In this document: in pieces, positions 1 to 8,809 of the stretch
How positions within the stretch are numbered: position 1 is the stretch's first letter
Layout: every line of letters starts with the position of its first letter
Assembly: GCA_051209155.1 (NCBI GenBank)
Contig: JBPJGB010000002.1
Reading direction: 5' to 3' (one strand)
DNA from: Actomonas sp051209155
Lineage (GTDB): Bacteria; Verrucomicrobiota; Verrucomicrobiia; Opitutales; Opitutaceae
Length of the DNA stretch: 64,000 bases
Notes under the pieces: model-generated
Seen by the model: the letters and a program-made list of their open reading frames with translations, nothing else
What the model was told of the DNA's origin: nothing
Databases searched by the model: none
Made by a program: the position numbers and the translations under genes

Positions 1-94
1 GAGGAACGGGGTAGATTCCCAAGCGGCCTAGATACGAATGGGCCTAGCAGTGGGCGGAAGCGGGATCGGCGCGAGGGGTCTCGCCGTTTCCGCT

Positions 95-1726
95 TCAATC
101 ACTTCGGCCGAAGCCCACGAGTCGCCAAGGGGTAGTCTCGAGAATGTTCTGGCGCCAGTTGTCGATGCTGGGGTGCACCAGTCGGGTGGACGCGTGGTAG
201 GCGTAGGGTATCACCGGCATTTCCGCGAGCAGGATGGCGTCGAGCTGGTGATAGAGCGCTTCGCGGGCGGCGGGGTCGACGGTGTGCAGCGCCTGCTCGT
301 AGAGCGCATCGTAGCGGGGATGGGCCCAGCCGGAGTTGTTGGTGCCGGCGGTGGAGAGCAGCAGTTCGTAGAGCTCGATGGGTTCGGGGGTCCAGGGCAG
401 CCAAGCCGCGCGGGCGAGGTCGAAGTCCTTTTGCTGACGGCTGTCGAGGTAGACCTTCCACTCCTGATTGACGAGGGTGACGTCGACGCCGAGGGCGGCC
501 TTCCACATCTGTTGCAAGGCCTCGGCGGTCTGCTGATTGCGCTCGTTGGTGTTGTAGAGGTATTCGACCGGGGGGAAGCCGGCGCCGTCCGGGTAGCCGG
601 CGGCGGCGAGGAGAGCGCGGGCTTCGGCCACGGATTCGGTGAGGCTGGCACCGGGGCTGTGACCGGGCACCGGGCCGACGAAGGCGTAGGACGGCGGGGC
701 GCCGGTGCGCAGCACGGACTCGGTCAGCTGTTGGCGATCGATCGCGCGGGCGAAGGCCTGGCGCACGCGCACGTCGTCGAAGGGTGGCCGGGTGTGGTTG
801 AAGGACACGTAGTAGGTGGCGACGCGCGGGGTGACGCGCAGGGCGGGGTCGCCAGCTTCGCGGTAGGCGGCGATCTTGTGGGACGGCACGCCGTTGGTGA
901 TGTGGAGCTGGCCGGTGCGGTAGGCGCGTTCCTCGGTATCGAGGCTTTCGATGGCGAAGAAGCGGATCGAATCGGCGCGCACGCTGCGCGGGTAGTGAGG
1001 GTTGCGTTGCACCTCCACGTATTGGTTGGTGCGCCAGGCGGTGAGTTGGTAGGGGCCGTTGGAGACGAGTTCACCGGGTTTCGTGAAGTTGGTGCTCAGG
1101 CTGTAGGGGTCGCCGTGTTCGCGCAGGCTGGGGAAGTGCACCGGGAGCCAGGGATAGGCCGTGAGTTTCCCCAGAAACCCGGCCGAAGGCTCGGCCAGCG
1201 CGATGACGAGCGTGTGTTCGTCGGGGGCCGCGAAGCCGAGGGTCGAGGGGTCGGTGGAGCGCCCGAGAAAGTAGTACTCGACGCCTTGGATCGGGTAGGC
1301 CTTGGCGGCGAGTTCAGCGGCGAGGGAAGGCGTGACAAAGCGGCGGAGGGACTCGACCCATTGGGAGGCGGTGACCGGTTCGCCGTTGGACCAGCGGTCC
1401 CGCGGGTCGAGGTGGAAGGTGTAGATGCGACCATCGGGCGAGATCTCCCAACTCGCGGCCGCCGCCGGCACGACCTCGGACGCGTCTTCGTTCCAATCGA
1501 CCAGTGGCTCCCACAAGGCGCTGATGATCTGCGACTCGGACGAGCCGGTGTTACGATGAGGATCGAGCGAAGACGGTTCGCCGCCTATGCCCATGAGCAT
1601 CTGGTTTTGTGCGCGGGCGGTGTCGATCGGGTCGGTGCGGGCGCAGCCGGTGAAGAGGGCCGACGCCAGCAAGAGAGCGCCGGCGACCGCGAACCGGGTG
1701 CGAGTTGGGTCCACAATAGGGTGCAT
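95..1726 (-). CDS. Oligopeptide ABC transporter substrate-binding lipoprotein (OppA family)
   Basis: This is a periplasmic solute-binding protein of the extracellular family 5 type that would deliver peptides (or a related ligand) to an ABC permease. From the chosen ATG the protein is 543 aa with a short basic N-terminus, a hydrophobic stretch and a lipobox ending in Cys28 (LFTGC), so it should be a lipoprotein. The mature part has typical SBP_bac_5 features: GEPSSLDPH near the start, then WEISPDGRIYTFHL, and a VRQAFARAIDR segment. A second in-frame ATG at 1741 would add five residues. No permease or ATPase gene of this system lies to the right; partners could lie left of the window. It is divergent from the kinase starting at 1847. 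Family assignment is firm; the ligand is unknown. Confidence 0.9.
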   Translation of the reverse strand: MHPIVDPTRTRFAVAGALLLASALFTGCARTDPIDTARAQNQMLMGIGGEPSSLDPHRNTGSSESQIISALWEPLVDWNEDASEVVPAAAASWEISPDGRIYTFHLDPRDRWSNGEPVTASQWVESLRRFVTPSLAAELAAKAYPIQGVEYYFLGRSTDPSTLGFAAPDEHTLVIALAEPSAGFLGKLTAYPWLPVHFPSLREHGDPYSLSTNFTKPGELVSNGPYQLTAWRTNQYVEVQRNPHYPRSVRADSIRFFAIESLDTEERAYRTGQLHITNGVPSHKIAAYREAGDPALRVTPRVATYYVSFNHTRPPFDDVRVRQAFARAIDRQQLTESVLRTGAPPSYAFVGPVPGHSPGASLTESVAEARALLAAAGYPDGAGFPPVEYLYNTNERNQQTAEALQQMWKAALGVDVTLVNQEWKVYLDSRQQKDFDLARAAWLPWTPEPIELYELLLSTAGTNNSGWAHPRYDALYEQALHTVDPAAREALYHQLDAILLAEMPVIPYAYHASTRLVHPSIDNWRQNILETTPWRLVGFGRSD

Positions 1727-1846
1727 GGTAAAATCGAGCATGGGTCCGGGCGTGGAGCAAGGATCGAGCCCGGGGGGGAGGCGACGGTGCACTCAACCAG
1801 CCCGGACTCGACAGCAGTCGGGGATTTCGCGGATGGTGACACGAGC

Positions 1847-3934
1847 ATGACCGCGTTTGGGATCTTCTCCGGTTTGTTCAACGTGGGGATCACGTTGATC
1901 GCGGCGGCGCTCATCTGGCCGCGACGGCGGGACGATCGGCGCTCGCGGCGGTTCTTGTGGGAGGCTTTGTTCATCGCGGCGTGGTCGGGGTTCTACGTGT
2001 TGTGGTTGCACGAAGGCGACGCCGAGCGGGCGATCTGGTGGCTGAGGTGTTTGTCGGCGGCGGCAATCTGTATTCCGGTCGCGTTCTTTATGTTGGCCTG
2101 CGCGATTGTGGGCCGACCGGGTGGCATGGAGGCGCGGTTTTATGCGGGGGCGACGTTGTTGCTGGTGCCATTCAGTTTCACGGACTACGTGGTGGCGGGG
2201 GTGAGTGCGCAGGTGGGAGTGATGCACTGGCCGGTGGCGGGAAGCGGTTATTGGCTCTACCTGATTGTGTTCGCCGGCGTGGCGTTGCGCGCGAATCTTT
2301 TGCTGCTGCGGCACTACGACCGGGCGGTGGGACGGGAGCGCAATCAACTCTCCTACGTGGTGTTGTCAGGCGCGGTGGGATTCCTGGGCGGGGCGACCAA
2401 TTTTCCGGCTTGGTATGGCTTGCCGATTCCGCCGGTCGGCACGCCGCTGGTGGGGCTCCACATGCTGGGCGTCTGCGTCGCGGTGATCCGGTTTCGTTTG
2501 CTACCGTTCAATTTGGGGCTGGCGCGGATCATTGCCGAGATGGCGGTGCCGGCGGGGTTTGTGGCGGTGGCATCCGTGGTCTACGTCGGGTTGGCGGCGA
2601 TGGTGGGGCCGCAATTTGAATGGGTGGCGCTGGGCTTTACGGCCTATGCGACGATGCTGCTGGCTTATCGTTGGGGCAGTCGTTTGCGGCGGGTGTTGGA
2701 AGGTTATCTGGAGCGCCGGGTGGCGCCGCAGTTGTTGGAGCGCCGACTCGCGCTGGAGGCCTTGGCCAAGCGGTTGTGGTTGTCGCCCAATGAGGAGGAG
2801 GTCTTCGCGGAATTGGTGACCGGTCTGCGCGAGGTTTTCCGGGGCGGCGAGATCGCGCTCTATGTGCGCCGGGAAGGGGGCGATACGTGGGGGCTGCACG
2901 CGCATTCCGATCGTTGGGTGGGGGATGATGCGTCGCCCGGCGAGCTGCCGACCTTGCGGGCGGACCCGGCGCTTTCCCGCCTCGACATCGTTGACCCGGC
3001 GGATGCGAAGCGGCGGATCGGTGTATTGTTTGTGCGGATACCCGCGGATTCGGGTGGCTTCCTCACCGAGTTTGACGAGCAGTTGGCCGCGCGGCTCTGC
3101 CTCGAGGTCGGCCGGGTGGTGCGGACCAAACGCATCGAGCGGCGGGCGGGTGATACGGAAAAAATGGTGTCGCTCGGCACTTTGGCTGCGGGCATTGCCC
3201 ACGAGTTCCGCAATCCGTTGGCGAGCATCCGGGTCTTCGTCGATCTGGTGGGCATGCGGCGGGGGGCGCAGGCGCTGGCCCTGCAGGAGCAGGTGAATCA
3301 GGATGTCACGCGGTTGAACGCGCTGATCTCAAACGTGATGGCGCTTTCGCAGGGCGCGCGCTCGGGGTTTCAGGTCGTCGAGCTGAACGAGGTGATTGCG
3401 CAGGCGATCAACAGCACGGTGGCGAACTACGATGCGTTGCCGGCGTGGTTCGAGGTGGCGCAGGAGGGCGAAGGGCCGGCGCGCACGCACGGTTCCCAAC
3501 CCGAACTGGTGCAGGTGTTCACCAATCTGTTTTCCAACGCGATCGACGCTGCGCGGGCCGTGCCGGGGCGCGAGCCGCGCATCGCGGTGCGGGTGCGGGT
3601 GGGGGCGGTGGTGCGCGTGACGGTGAGTGACAACGGGCCGGGTATTCCGGCGGATGAACTGGACCGGATCTGGGATGCTTTCCATTCGACGAAAGCGGCC
3701 GAAGGCCCGGCCGGGCGCCGGGGTGGGGTGGGCCTGGGGCTGGCGTTTGTGAAAGTGGTGCTCGGCTTGCACAATGCCGAGGTGCGCGTGCGCAACCCGG
3801 CGAGCGGCGGGGCGGAGTTTGTGATCGAGATGCCGCTGGCGCTGGTCCCGGCGGTCACCTCCCGGGACCCCTTCGGTCAGGCGACCGGAAACTCGAGCGT
3901 GACCCGCGACCCGACGCCGGGGGTGGAGGTGTAG
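1847..3934 (+). CDS. Membrane sensor histidine kinase with 7TM-like N-terminus
   Basis: A 695-aa sensor kinase. Roughly residues 1-285 are a run of hydrophobic helices resembling the 7TM sensor region of PrsK-type kinases. They are followed by a GAF-like cytoplasmic segment (about 300-430), a HisKA dimerisation domain with phospho-acceptor His452 in the IAHEFRNPLAS H-box, and a HATPase_c domain with N-box (NLFSNAIDAA), G1 (DNGPGIP) and G2 (GVGLGLAFVK). The ATG at 1847 is chosen because the sequence upstream in this frame is antisense to the neighbouring lipoprotein gene and the first hydrophobic helix begins right after it. The last 28 or so residues lie beyond the normal end of the ATPase fold and are encoded opposite the 3' end of the convergent kinase gene. 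Stimulus and partner are unknown. Confidence 0.88.
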   Translation: MTAFGIFSGLFNVGITLIAAALIWPRRRDDRRSRRFLWEALFIAAWSGFYVLWLHEGDAERAIWWLRCLSAAAICIPVAFFMLACAIVGRPGGMEARFYAGATLLLVPFSFTDYVVAGVSAQVGVMHWPVAGSGYWLYLIVFAGVALRANLLLLRHYDRAVGRERNQLSYVVLSGAVGFLGGATNFPAWYGLPIPPVGTPLVGLHMLGVCVAVIRFRLLPFNLGLARIIAEMAVPAGFVAVASVVYVGLAAMVGPQFEWVALGFTAYATMLLAYRWGSRLRRVLEGYLERRVAPQLLERRLALEALAKRLWLSPNEEEVFAELVTGLREVFRGGEIALYVRREGGDTWGLHAHSDRWVGDDASPGELPTLRADPALSRLDIVDPADAKRRIGVLFVRIPADSGGFLTEFDEQLAARLCLEVGRVVRTKRIERRAGDTEKMVSLGTLAAGIAHEFRNPLASIRVFVDLVGMRRGAQALALQEQVNQDVTRLNALISNVMALSQGARSGFQVVELNEVIAQAINSTVANYDALPAWFEVAQEGEGPARTHGSQPELVQVFTNLFSNAIDAARAVPGREPRIAVRVRVGAVVRVTVSDNGPGIPADELDRIWDAFHSTKAAEGPAGRRGGVGLGLAFVKVVLGLHNAEVRVRNPASGGAEFVIEMPLALVPAVTSRDPFGQATGNSSVTRDPTPGVEV

Positions 3935-5031
3935 GCGAGCGAAGCGCCATGGGCAGTGGCGATCTGGCGGATGATGAGCACGCCCAGGCCGTTATCGGCG
4001 GATTCGGAACGTTCGGGCGGGCCGTCCAAGGCGGCGAGCCGTTCGGCCGACATGCCCTCGCCGTCGTCTGTCATGGTAACGCGGATACGCTTGGGATCCG
4101 CCAGGGCGGCAATATCCAAGGTGAGGTGGCGGGCGCCAGCCTGGCAGGCATTGGTGATGAGGTTTTGAAACAGCCGGGTCAGATCGAGCGGTGAGCCGTG
4201 GACGTTCGCGCTGGCCGCGCCGGTGAAGGAGATCCGGGTTGAGGGCAGCAAGGCCACCTCGGCGGCGGTGGCGGCGATCTGGCGCAGGTCGGTCGCGACG
4301 AAACCTTCGGTGTGGCGATGCAGGGTGCGCCAGTTGGTGGTGAGTTGCCGGCAATAGTCGGTGGCCTTGCCCATGTGTTCGAGGGTCCGCTCGAGCCGGG
4401 CGAGGGTCGGGTCGGTTTGGGTGGCGTCGTTGATCTCGCGGTGCAGGACCTGCAGACAGATTTGGATCATCAGCAGCGGCGAAGACAGATCGTGCATGAA
4501 GCAACTGGTGGCGTCGTTTTGCCAGAGTTTGGGCCGGTTGGCCTTGAGCTCCTCGCGCTGTTGCATGGCGATGCGCCGGGTTTCGGCGGCGAGCCGGGCC
4601 TCGCCGCGTTTGACCGGGGTTTCGTTGATGAAGCTGTCGATTGCCTCGAACAGCACCGGCAACGGCTGGGCCTTGGGGATGAAGTAACGGGCGCCAATGC
4701 GCATCGATTCGCGGATGTGGGCGGAGCCGTCGACCCCGGTCAGCATAAGCACGGTGAGCGGTGGATCGGCCTCGCGCAGTTTCGCCAAGGTGGTGAAGCC
4801 GTCCCAGTCGGGCATGCAGATGTCGAGCAGCACCAAATCGAAGGGCTGCATTGCCGCGATGCTGACGGCCTCGCGGCCACCGGAGGCTTCAACGACCTGG
4901 TAGCGATCACTCAAGGCGATGGCCAACGCGGTGCGCGGCCCGGGTTCGTCATCGACGATGAGAATCCGGCGGTCGGGGGCAGCGGGCGCCGACGATGGAG
5001 AAGGGTGACCGAAAAGCGGATCGGTGGACAT
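3877..5031 (-). CDS. Receiver domain-histidine kinase protein
   Basis: A 384-aa soluble signalling protein with an N-terminal receiver domain (acidic pair D27/D28, phospho-acceptor Asp70 in LVLLDICMP, conserved Lys in FIPKA). A linker and a kinase core follow, with an H-box-like FMHDLSSPLL motif and a C-terminal HATPase_c domain (NLITNACQAG, DDGEGM, GLGVLIIRQ). This order (REC then kinase) suits a protein that receives a phosphoryl group and passes it on. The start at 5031 gives MSTDPLFG; the reading frame upstream is antisense to the TonB receptor gene. Its 3' end overlaps the 3' end of the convergent membrane kinase by 58 bp. The two could form a signalling pair, but only position suggests this. 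Confidence 0.85.
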   Translation of the reverse strand: MSTDPLFGHPSPSSAPAAPDRRILIVDDEPGPRTALAIALSDRYQVVEASGGREAVSIAAMQPFDLVLLDICMPDWDGFTTLAKLREADPPLTVLMLTGVDGSAHIRESMRIGARYFIPKAQPLPVLFEAIDSFINETPVKRGEARLAAETRRIAMQQREELKANRPKLWQNDATSCFMHDLSSPLLMIQICLQVLHREINDATQTDPTLARLERTLEHMGKATDYCRQLTTNWRTLHRHTEGFVATDLRQIAATAAEVALLPSTRISFTGAASANVHGSPLDLTRLFQNLITNACQAGARHLTLDIAALADPKRIRVTMTDDGEGMSAERLAALDGPPERSESADNGLGVLIIRQIATAHGASLAYTSTPGVGSRVTLEFPVA

Positions 5032-5076
5032 GGTGCAGTCCGGGAGAATGGTCCCTTGGCGGTGCCGGGCGAAACA

Positions 5077-5103
5077 AAAGCCGACTCGGCACGAGTCGGC
5101 TTT
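5077..5103 (-). terminator. Rho-independent terminator of the TonB receptor gene
   Basis: A perfect 12-bp stem (AAAGCCGACTCG at 5077-5088 against its complement at 5092-5103) with a 3-nt loop. On the minus strand it is followed by a T-rich stretch (TTTTGTTTC). It lies just after the receptor stop codon at 5133 and before the start of the next minus-strand gene at 5031, so it should separate the two transcripts. Confidence 0.8.
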
Positions 5104-5132
5104 GGGAAGAAGGAGCGGGCCGGACCGGCGGC

Positions 5133-7148
5133 TCAGAATCGCAGGGTCAGCTCGCCGAAGACGCTGCGGGGGACGCCGGGGGTGCCGTGGAAGGTGCCGG
5201 GGGTGATGGCGCTGTAGTAGCCTTCGTCGGTAAGGTTGGTGCCCACGATTTGGATACGGTAGCGTTCGGTGCTGTAGCCGAGGCGAGCGCCGAGCAGGGT
5301 GTAGCGGTTCTGGGCGAAGGTGGGATCCTCGGCTTCGGTGTAGTAGGTTTTGCCGATGCTGGTCAGCGTTGCGCCCAGGAACGCGCCGCTGGCGTGGCGG
5401 TAGTCGACGCGCAGGTGGGCGTCGTAGGCCGGCACGTAGGGCACGCGGTTGTCGTCGTAGACCGTGCCGGCGTAGGGATCGGTGAAGCCCGTGAGGGTGG
5501 CGTCGGTGCGGCCGTAGGCGGCGGCGAGGTCGAGGCCTTCGAGGGGGTGCCAAGCGAGTTCCAGTTCGCCGCCGATGGAGCGGGCGGCGTCGGCGTTGAC
5601 CACGAGGTAATCGTCGGCGACGGCGTTGGTGGCGAAGGAGCGTTCGATCTGGTAGTCGTCGATGTCGTAGAGGTAGGCGCGGAGCGTGGCGGAGAACTTG
5701 CCGTCGGCGCTGGTGTGGGTGAGGCCGGCTTCGTAGGCAGTGGTGAATTCGGCGTCGTAGGGCGCGAGCACGGCGTTGCCGGTGAAGGCGGAGAAGCCGC
5801 CGGTCTTGTAGCCCATGGCAATGTTGGCGAAGGCGGTGGTGGTGCCGCCGAGTTCGTAGCGCAGGTCGAGGTGCGGCAGGATGGCATCGGAGCTGTGCTC
5901 GGCCGGGGTGACGCCGGGGACTGGGATGATTTCGGTGCGCACGCTGTCCATCTCGGTCTTCACCAGGCGCAGGCCAAAGGTGAGCGAAAGCGCGTCGCTG
6001 GCCTGATAGGTGGCTTCGCCGAAGAGGGCGAGGTCGAGCGTGTCGAACTGGTAGTTGGATTCCTCGAAGGTCTGGCCGCCGAAGGCGCGGATGAAGGAAC
6101 CGTTGGTGCGACCGTCGTTCGCGAAGAGGCCGACGCGCCAGATGGCGGTGGTGTAGATGATCTCTTCGGAGAGGTTCCGCTGCTTGAGGGTCGAGCCGTT
6201 GCCGAGTTCGGCAAAACCGAAGTCGAGGGTGTTGTTGTAAGGTCCCATGTCCCAGTTGCTGTAGCCGGTGGTGGCGGTGAGGCGGCCGGTGGGCAGGGCG
6301 AAGGCGGCGGTGAAGGCGGAGTTGAGGGAGTCGAGTTCCGTCACGCCTTCGGCGCTGCGTTGCACGGTGTGGAGCGGGCCGAAGAGTGGCACGAGAGGCT
6401 GGGCGCCGTCGCGGGCGCGCAGGGCGTTGAGGAAAAAGGTCAACTCCGTGGTGTCGGTCGGCCGATAGCGGAAGCGGGCGAGGGCGCTGAGGGTTTCCTG
6501 GGGATCCACGTCCTGGTTGAGAGTGGTGTTGCGCACATAGCCGTCGCGTTCGTGCCAAGTGGCGGCGACGTAGGCGTCGGTTTCAGCGCTGGCGGCGGTG
6601 GCGGCGGTGTAGGTCGCGGTGCGACTGCCGTGGTCACCGGCGGCGAGGGTGAGCGTTCCGGTGGTGGCGGCCGGGGAGGCCGGGGTGGACAGGAGCAGGA
6701 TGCCGCCGGGGCCGGAGCGGCCGAAGCGGGTGCCGGCGCCGGGACCGCGCAGGAGTTCGGCGCGGGCGAAGCCGGTGAGGTCCGACGGGAAGGTGAAACC
6801 GGAGCCGAGAGGCAGGTCGTCAAGGTAGACCGTGACCGCGGGCGCGCCGAAAATGGGGGTGTTGGTGAGGCCGCGGATGGCAAAGGTGTCGGTGAAGGAG
6901 CGCGACTGGTTGGAGCCGACGGTGAAGCCGGCAATCTCGTTGGCGAGCGCGGGCAGGGCAAACTCGGACGGGCTGGCGGTGGCGTCGAGCAGCACGTCGG
7001 TCGTCGGACTGGCGTTGGTGGTGGTAAGGCGGGTGGTCACCACCTCGTAGGCAGGCACCTCGATCACGGGCTCGGTCGTCTGCCCGGATAGGAACGCGGG
7101 CGCGGCGAGAATCGCACTGCAGGTGAGAACGCGGGGGAGGGTTTTCAT
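5133..7148 (-). CDS. TonB-dependent outer-membrane receptor
   Basis: A 671-aa outer-membrane beta-barrel transporter that takes up a ligand using TonB energy. It has a signal peptide (MKTLPRVLTCSAILAAPAFLSG), a TonB-box-like segment (VIEVPAYEVVTTR) and a plug domain (about residues 45-160) containing FAIRGLTNTPIFGAP, VYLDDLPLG and ELLRGPGAGTRFGRSGPGG. A large barrel domain ends in LTLRF, the usual aromatic C-terminus. No carboxypeptidase-like extension is present. Start chosen at the signal-peptide Met. A strong terminator follows it. The 278-bp upstream gap holds the PPi-phosphofructokinase terminator and repeated elements that may be operators. Plug and barrel resemble siderophore or small-molecule receptors; the substrate cannot be told from sequence alone. 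Confidence 0.92.
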   Translation of the reverse strand: MKTLPRVLTCSAILAAPAFLSGQTTEPVIEVPAYEVVTTRLTTTNASPTTDVLLDATASPSEFALPALANEIAGFTVGSNQSRSFTDTFAIRGLTNTPIFGAPAVTVYLDDLPLGSGFTFPSDLTGFARAELLRGPGAGTRFGRSGPGGILLLSTPASPAATTGTLTLAAGDHGSRTATYTAATAASAETDAYVAATWHERDGYVRNTTLNQDVDPQETLSALARFRYRPTDTTELTFFLNALRARDGAQPLVPLFGPLHTVQRSAEGVTELDSLNSAFTAAFALPTGRLTATTGYSNWDMGPYNNTLDFGFAELGNGSTLKQRNLSEEIIYTTAIWRVGLFANDGRTNGSFIRAFGGQTFEESNYQFDTLDLALFGEATYQASDALSLTFGLRLVKTEMDSVRTEIIPVPGVTPAEHSSDAILPHLDLRYELGGTTTAFANIAMGYKTGGFSAFTGNAVLAPYDAEFTTAYEAGLTHTSADGKFSATLRAYLYDIDDYQIERSFATNAVADDYLVVNADAARSIGGELELAWHPLEGLDLAAAYGRTDATLTGFTDPYAGTVYDDNRVPYVPAYDAHLRVDYRHASGAFLGATLTSIGKTYYTEAEDPTFAQNRYTLLGARLGYSTERYRIQIVGTNLTDEGYYSAITPGTFHGTPGVPRSVFGELTLRF

Positions 7149-7159
7149 GGAACCGCTCA

Positions 7160-7207
7160 CCGAAGCGTTTGCCGGCAGTGGGCGCAAATCCGGAGCGTTT
7201 GTTGCCA
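7160..7207 (-). promoter_or_regulatory. Direct repeat in the TonB receptor leader
   Basis: Two near-identical copies of CCGAAGCGTTT / CCGGAGCGTTT, at 7160-7170 and 7190-7200, spaced 30 bp apart. Similarity continues into the next seven bases (GCCGGCAG versus TTGCCAG-like). They lie 12-60 bp upstream of the receptor start. They may be operator half-sites or leader RNA elements. No regulator is identified. Confidence 0.3.
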
Positions 7208-7373
7208 GATTTTTGCGGGGGTGAACGTGGACTGGGGGGCGAACTGCGGTGACCGGTCTTTCTCTTGCGTCTTTATCGTTCTCTTTCTCCTCACGGGGCG
7301 AAGTGGCGGGCGGATTCCGGTCGGCGGGGAGAAAGATAAAGAGAAAGACGAAAGCACACGGACCGGGGCCATG

Positions 7374-7401
7374 AAAAAGGCCGCCCGGGTTTCGGGCGGC
7401 C
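7374..7401 (-). terminator. Rho-independent terminator of the phosphofructokinase gene
   Basis: A 9-bp GC stem (GGCCGCCCG at 7379-7387 with CGGGCGGCC at 7393-7401) and 5-nt loop. On the minus strand it is followed directly by TTTTT. It lies 26 bp after the stop codon at 7427. This is a canonical intrinsic terminator. Confidence 0.88.
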
Positions 7402-7426
7402 TGAGAGTTTGGTGAGCAATTTACGC

Positions 7427-8686
7427 TCAGAGGTCGTAGGGCTCGAGCTGGCGCTGGACGCGGACCTTGTCGAGCTTGGCGAAGGTCGGGAGGCCGTTGT
7501 CGGACGGGACCTTGGTCTCGCCCTGGATGAGCGGGGTGGCGTAGCGGACGAACTGGTAGTTCATGCTGATGCCGTCCTCGTTGATCCACTCCTTGGGGAG
7601 CTTCTTCACGCCGTTGGCGATGTCGGCGAGGGGAGCCAGGCCGGTTTCGCAGGTATAGTGGTCGGCGTCGCCGCGGAGGAGGGTGACCATCTTGTCGGTC
7701 TCACCGGCGATGGCGGCCTTGACGGCGGCCTGACCGGCGAGGAAGGCCTCGTCGGCGTCGGTCTGGGAACCGTTGGTGACGGCGGCGCGCTGGGGGATGC
7801 CGAGCTTGGCGGTGCGGGCCTTGATGCCGGGCAGGTTTGCCTCGACGAGGCGCTGCAGGAAGTCGGCGGCGCCACCGAGCTGGGCGTGGCCAAAGGCATC
7901 GGTGGCCTCGGCGGCGGCGACGTAATTGCCGTCGGCGTCGACCAGACCTTCACCCACGACGATCAAGCAATACTTGTCGCGCTTGAGGGTGCGTTGGACG
8001 TCGGCGATGAACTTCTCGGCGGAGAAGGCGACCTCCGGGAGGAGAATGATGTGGGGCGGGTCGTGCGGGTGGTCGCGGCGCTTGGCGAGGGCGGCGCCGG
8101 CGGCAATCCAGCCAGCGTTGCGGCCCATGACCTCGAGGATGGAGACGAGGTCGCCTTGGCCCATGGCGGCGTGGTCGCAGGCCATCTGGCGGACGGTGGT
8201 GGCGACGTGCTTGATCACGGAACCGTAGCCGGGGCAGTGGTCGGTGACGGGCAGGTCGTTGTCGATGGTCTTCGGGATGCCGATGACACGCAGCTCGTAG
8301 CCCTGTTCCTGGGCGAGCTTGGAGATCTTGTCGGCGGTGTCCTGCGAATCGTTGCCGCCGGCGTAGAAGAAGTAGCGGATGTTCTGGGCCTTGAAGACCT
8401 CGAGCACGCGCTCGAAATCGGCCTGCTTCTTGAGCTTGTAGCGGCAGGTGCCGAGGGCGGCGCCGGGGGTATGGCGCAGGCCGCGGATGGTCTGCTGGGA
8501 CTCCGACGCGAGGTCGATGAAGTCTTCGTTGAGGATGCCCAGCACGCCATTGAGGGTGCCGTAGATCTCCTCGATGCAGTCGTGATTCAGCGCTTCGGAG
8601 ACGACGCCTTCGATGCTGGCATTGATGACGGCGGTGGGGCCACCGGATTGGCCCACCAAGATATTACCTACGAGTTCTTCGGCCAT
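7427..8686 (-). CDS. pfp: Pyrophosphate-dependent 6-phosphofructokinase
   Basis: Phosphorylates fructose 6-phosphate to fructose 1,6-bisphosphate using pyrophosphate (a reversible glycolytic step in the cytoplasm). The 419-aa protein shows the PFK phosphate loop VGQSGGPTAVINAS near residue 12, then AGGNDSQDTA and GIPKTIDNDLP. The Asp after Asn in GGND and the Lys in PKTIDND are the residues that distinguish PPi-using enzymes; ATP enzymes have Gly at these positions (GGDGS, PGTIDND). MGRNAGWIA is the conserved substrate-binding motif. The start at 8686 (MAEELVG) is chosen because it directly precedes the conserved core. It has its own terminator and no co-directional partner close by. Confidence 0.93.
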   Translation of the reverse strand: MAEELVGNILVGQSGGPTAVINASIEGVVSEALNHDCIEEIYGTLNGVLGILNEDFIDLASESQQTIRGLRHTPGAALGTCRYKLKKQADFERVLEVFKAQNIRYFFYAGGNDSQDTADKISKLAQEQGYELRVIGIPKTIDNDLPVTDHCPGYGSVIKHVATTVRQMACDHAAMGQGDLVSILEVMGRNAGWIAAGAALAKRRDHPHDPPHIILLPEVAFSAEKFIADVQRTLKRDKYCLIVVGEGLVDADGNYVAAAEATDAFGHAQLGGAADFLQRLVEANLPGIKARTAKLGIPQRAAVTNGSQTDADEAFLAGQAAVKAAIAGETDKMVTLLRGDADHYTCETGLAPLADIANGVKKLPKEWINEDGISMNYQFVRYATPLIQGETKVPSDNGLPTFAKLDKVRVQRQLEPYDL

Positions 8687-8809
8687 GGTGTTGGGTCTAT
8701 AAAGATCAGGGAAAGGGATTCGGTTGAGAGAACGGTGAAGGTGGCGCGGCGGTTTGCGGGCTGGCAAACGTAATTTTGGGCGAACGGGAGACGAGTGCGC
8801 TGGCCCGGT

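Noticed and set aside
1..94. A gene or terminator at the left edge
   Set aside because: Only a weak 5-bp stem (71-84) without a T tract is visible and no start codon with coding character; I see nothing that can be supported.
38..1846. N-terminal extension of about 600 codons of the membrane kinase frame
   Set aside because: It is antisense to the oligopeptide-binding lipoprotein gene; the kinase homology and first membrane helix begin at 1847.
4995..7091. A 698-codon open frame on the plus strand over the TonB receptor gene
   Set aside because: It is antisense to a gene with clear plug and barrel motifs. The translation is Gly/Val/Ala/Glu-rich without domain features, as expected from the complement of GC-rich codons.
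7427..8686. ATP-dependent phosphofructokinase (pfkA)
   Set aside because: The GGND and PKTIDND motifs carry the Asp and Lys typical of pyrophosphate-dependent enzymes, not the Gly residues of ATP enzymes.
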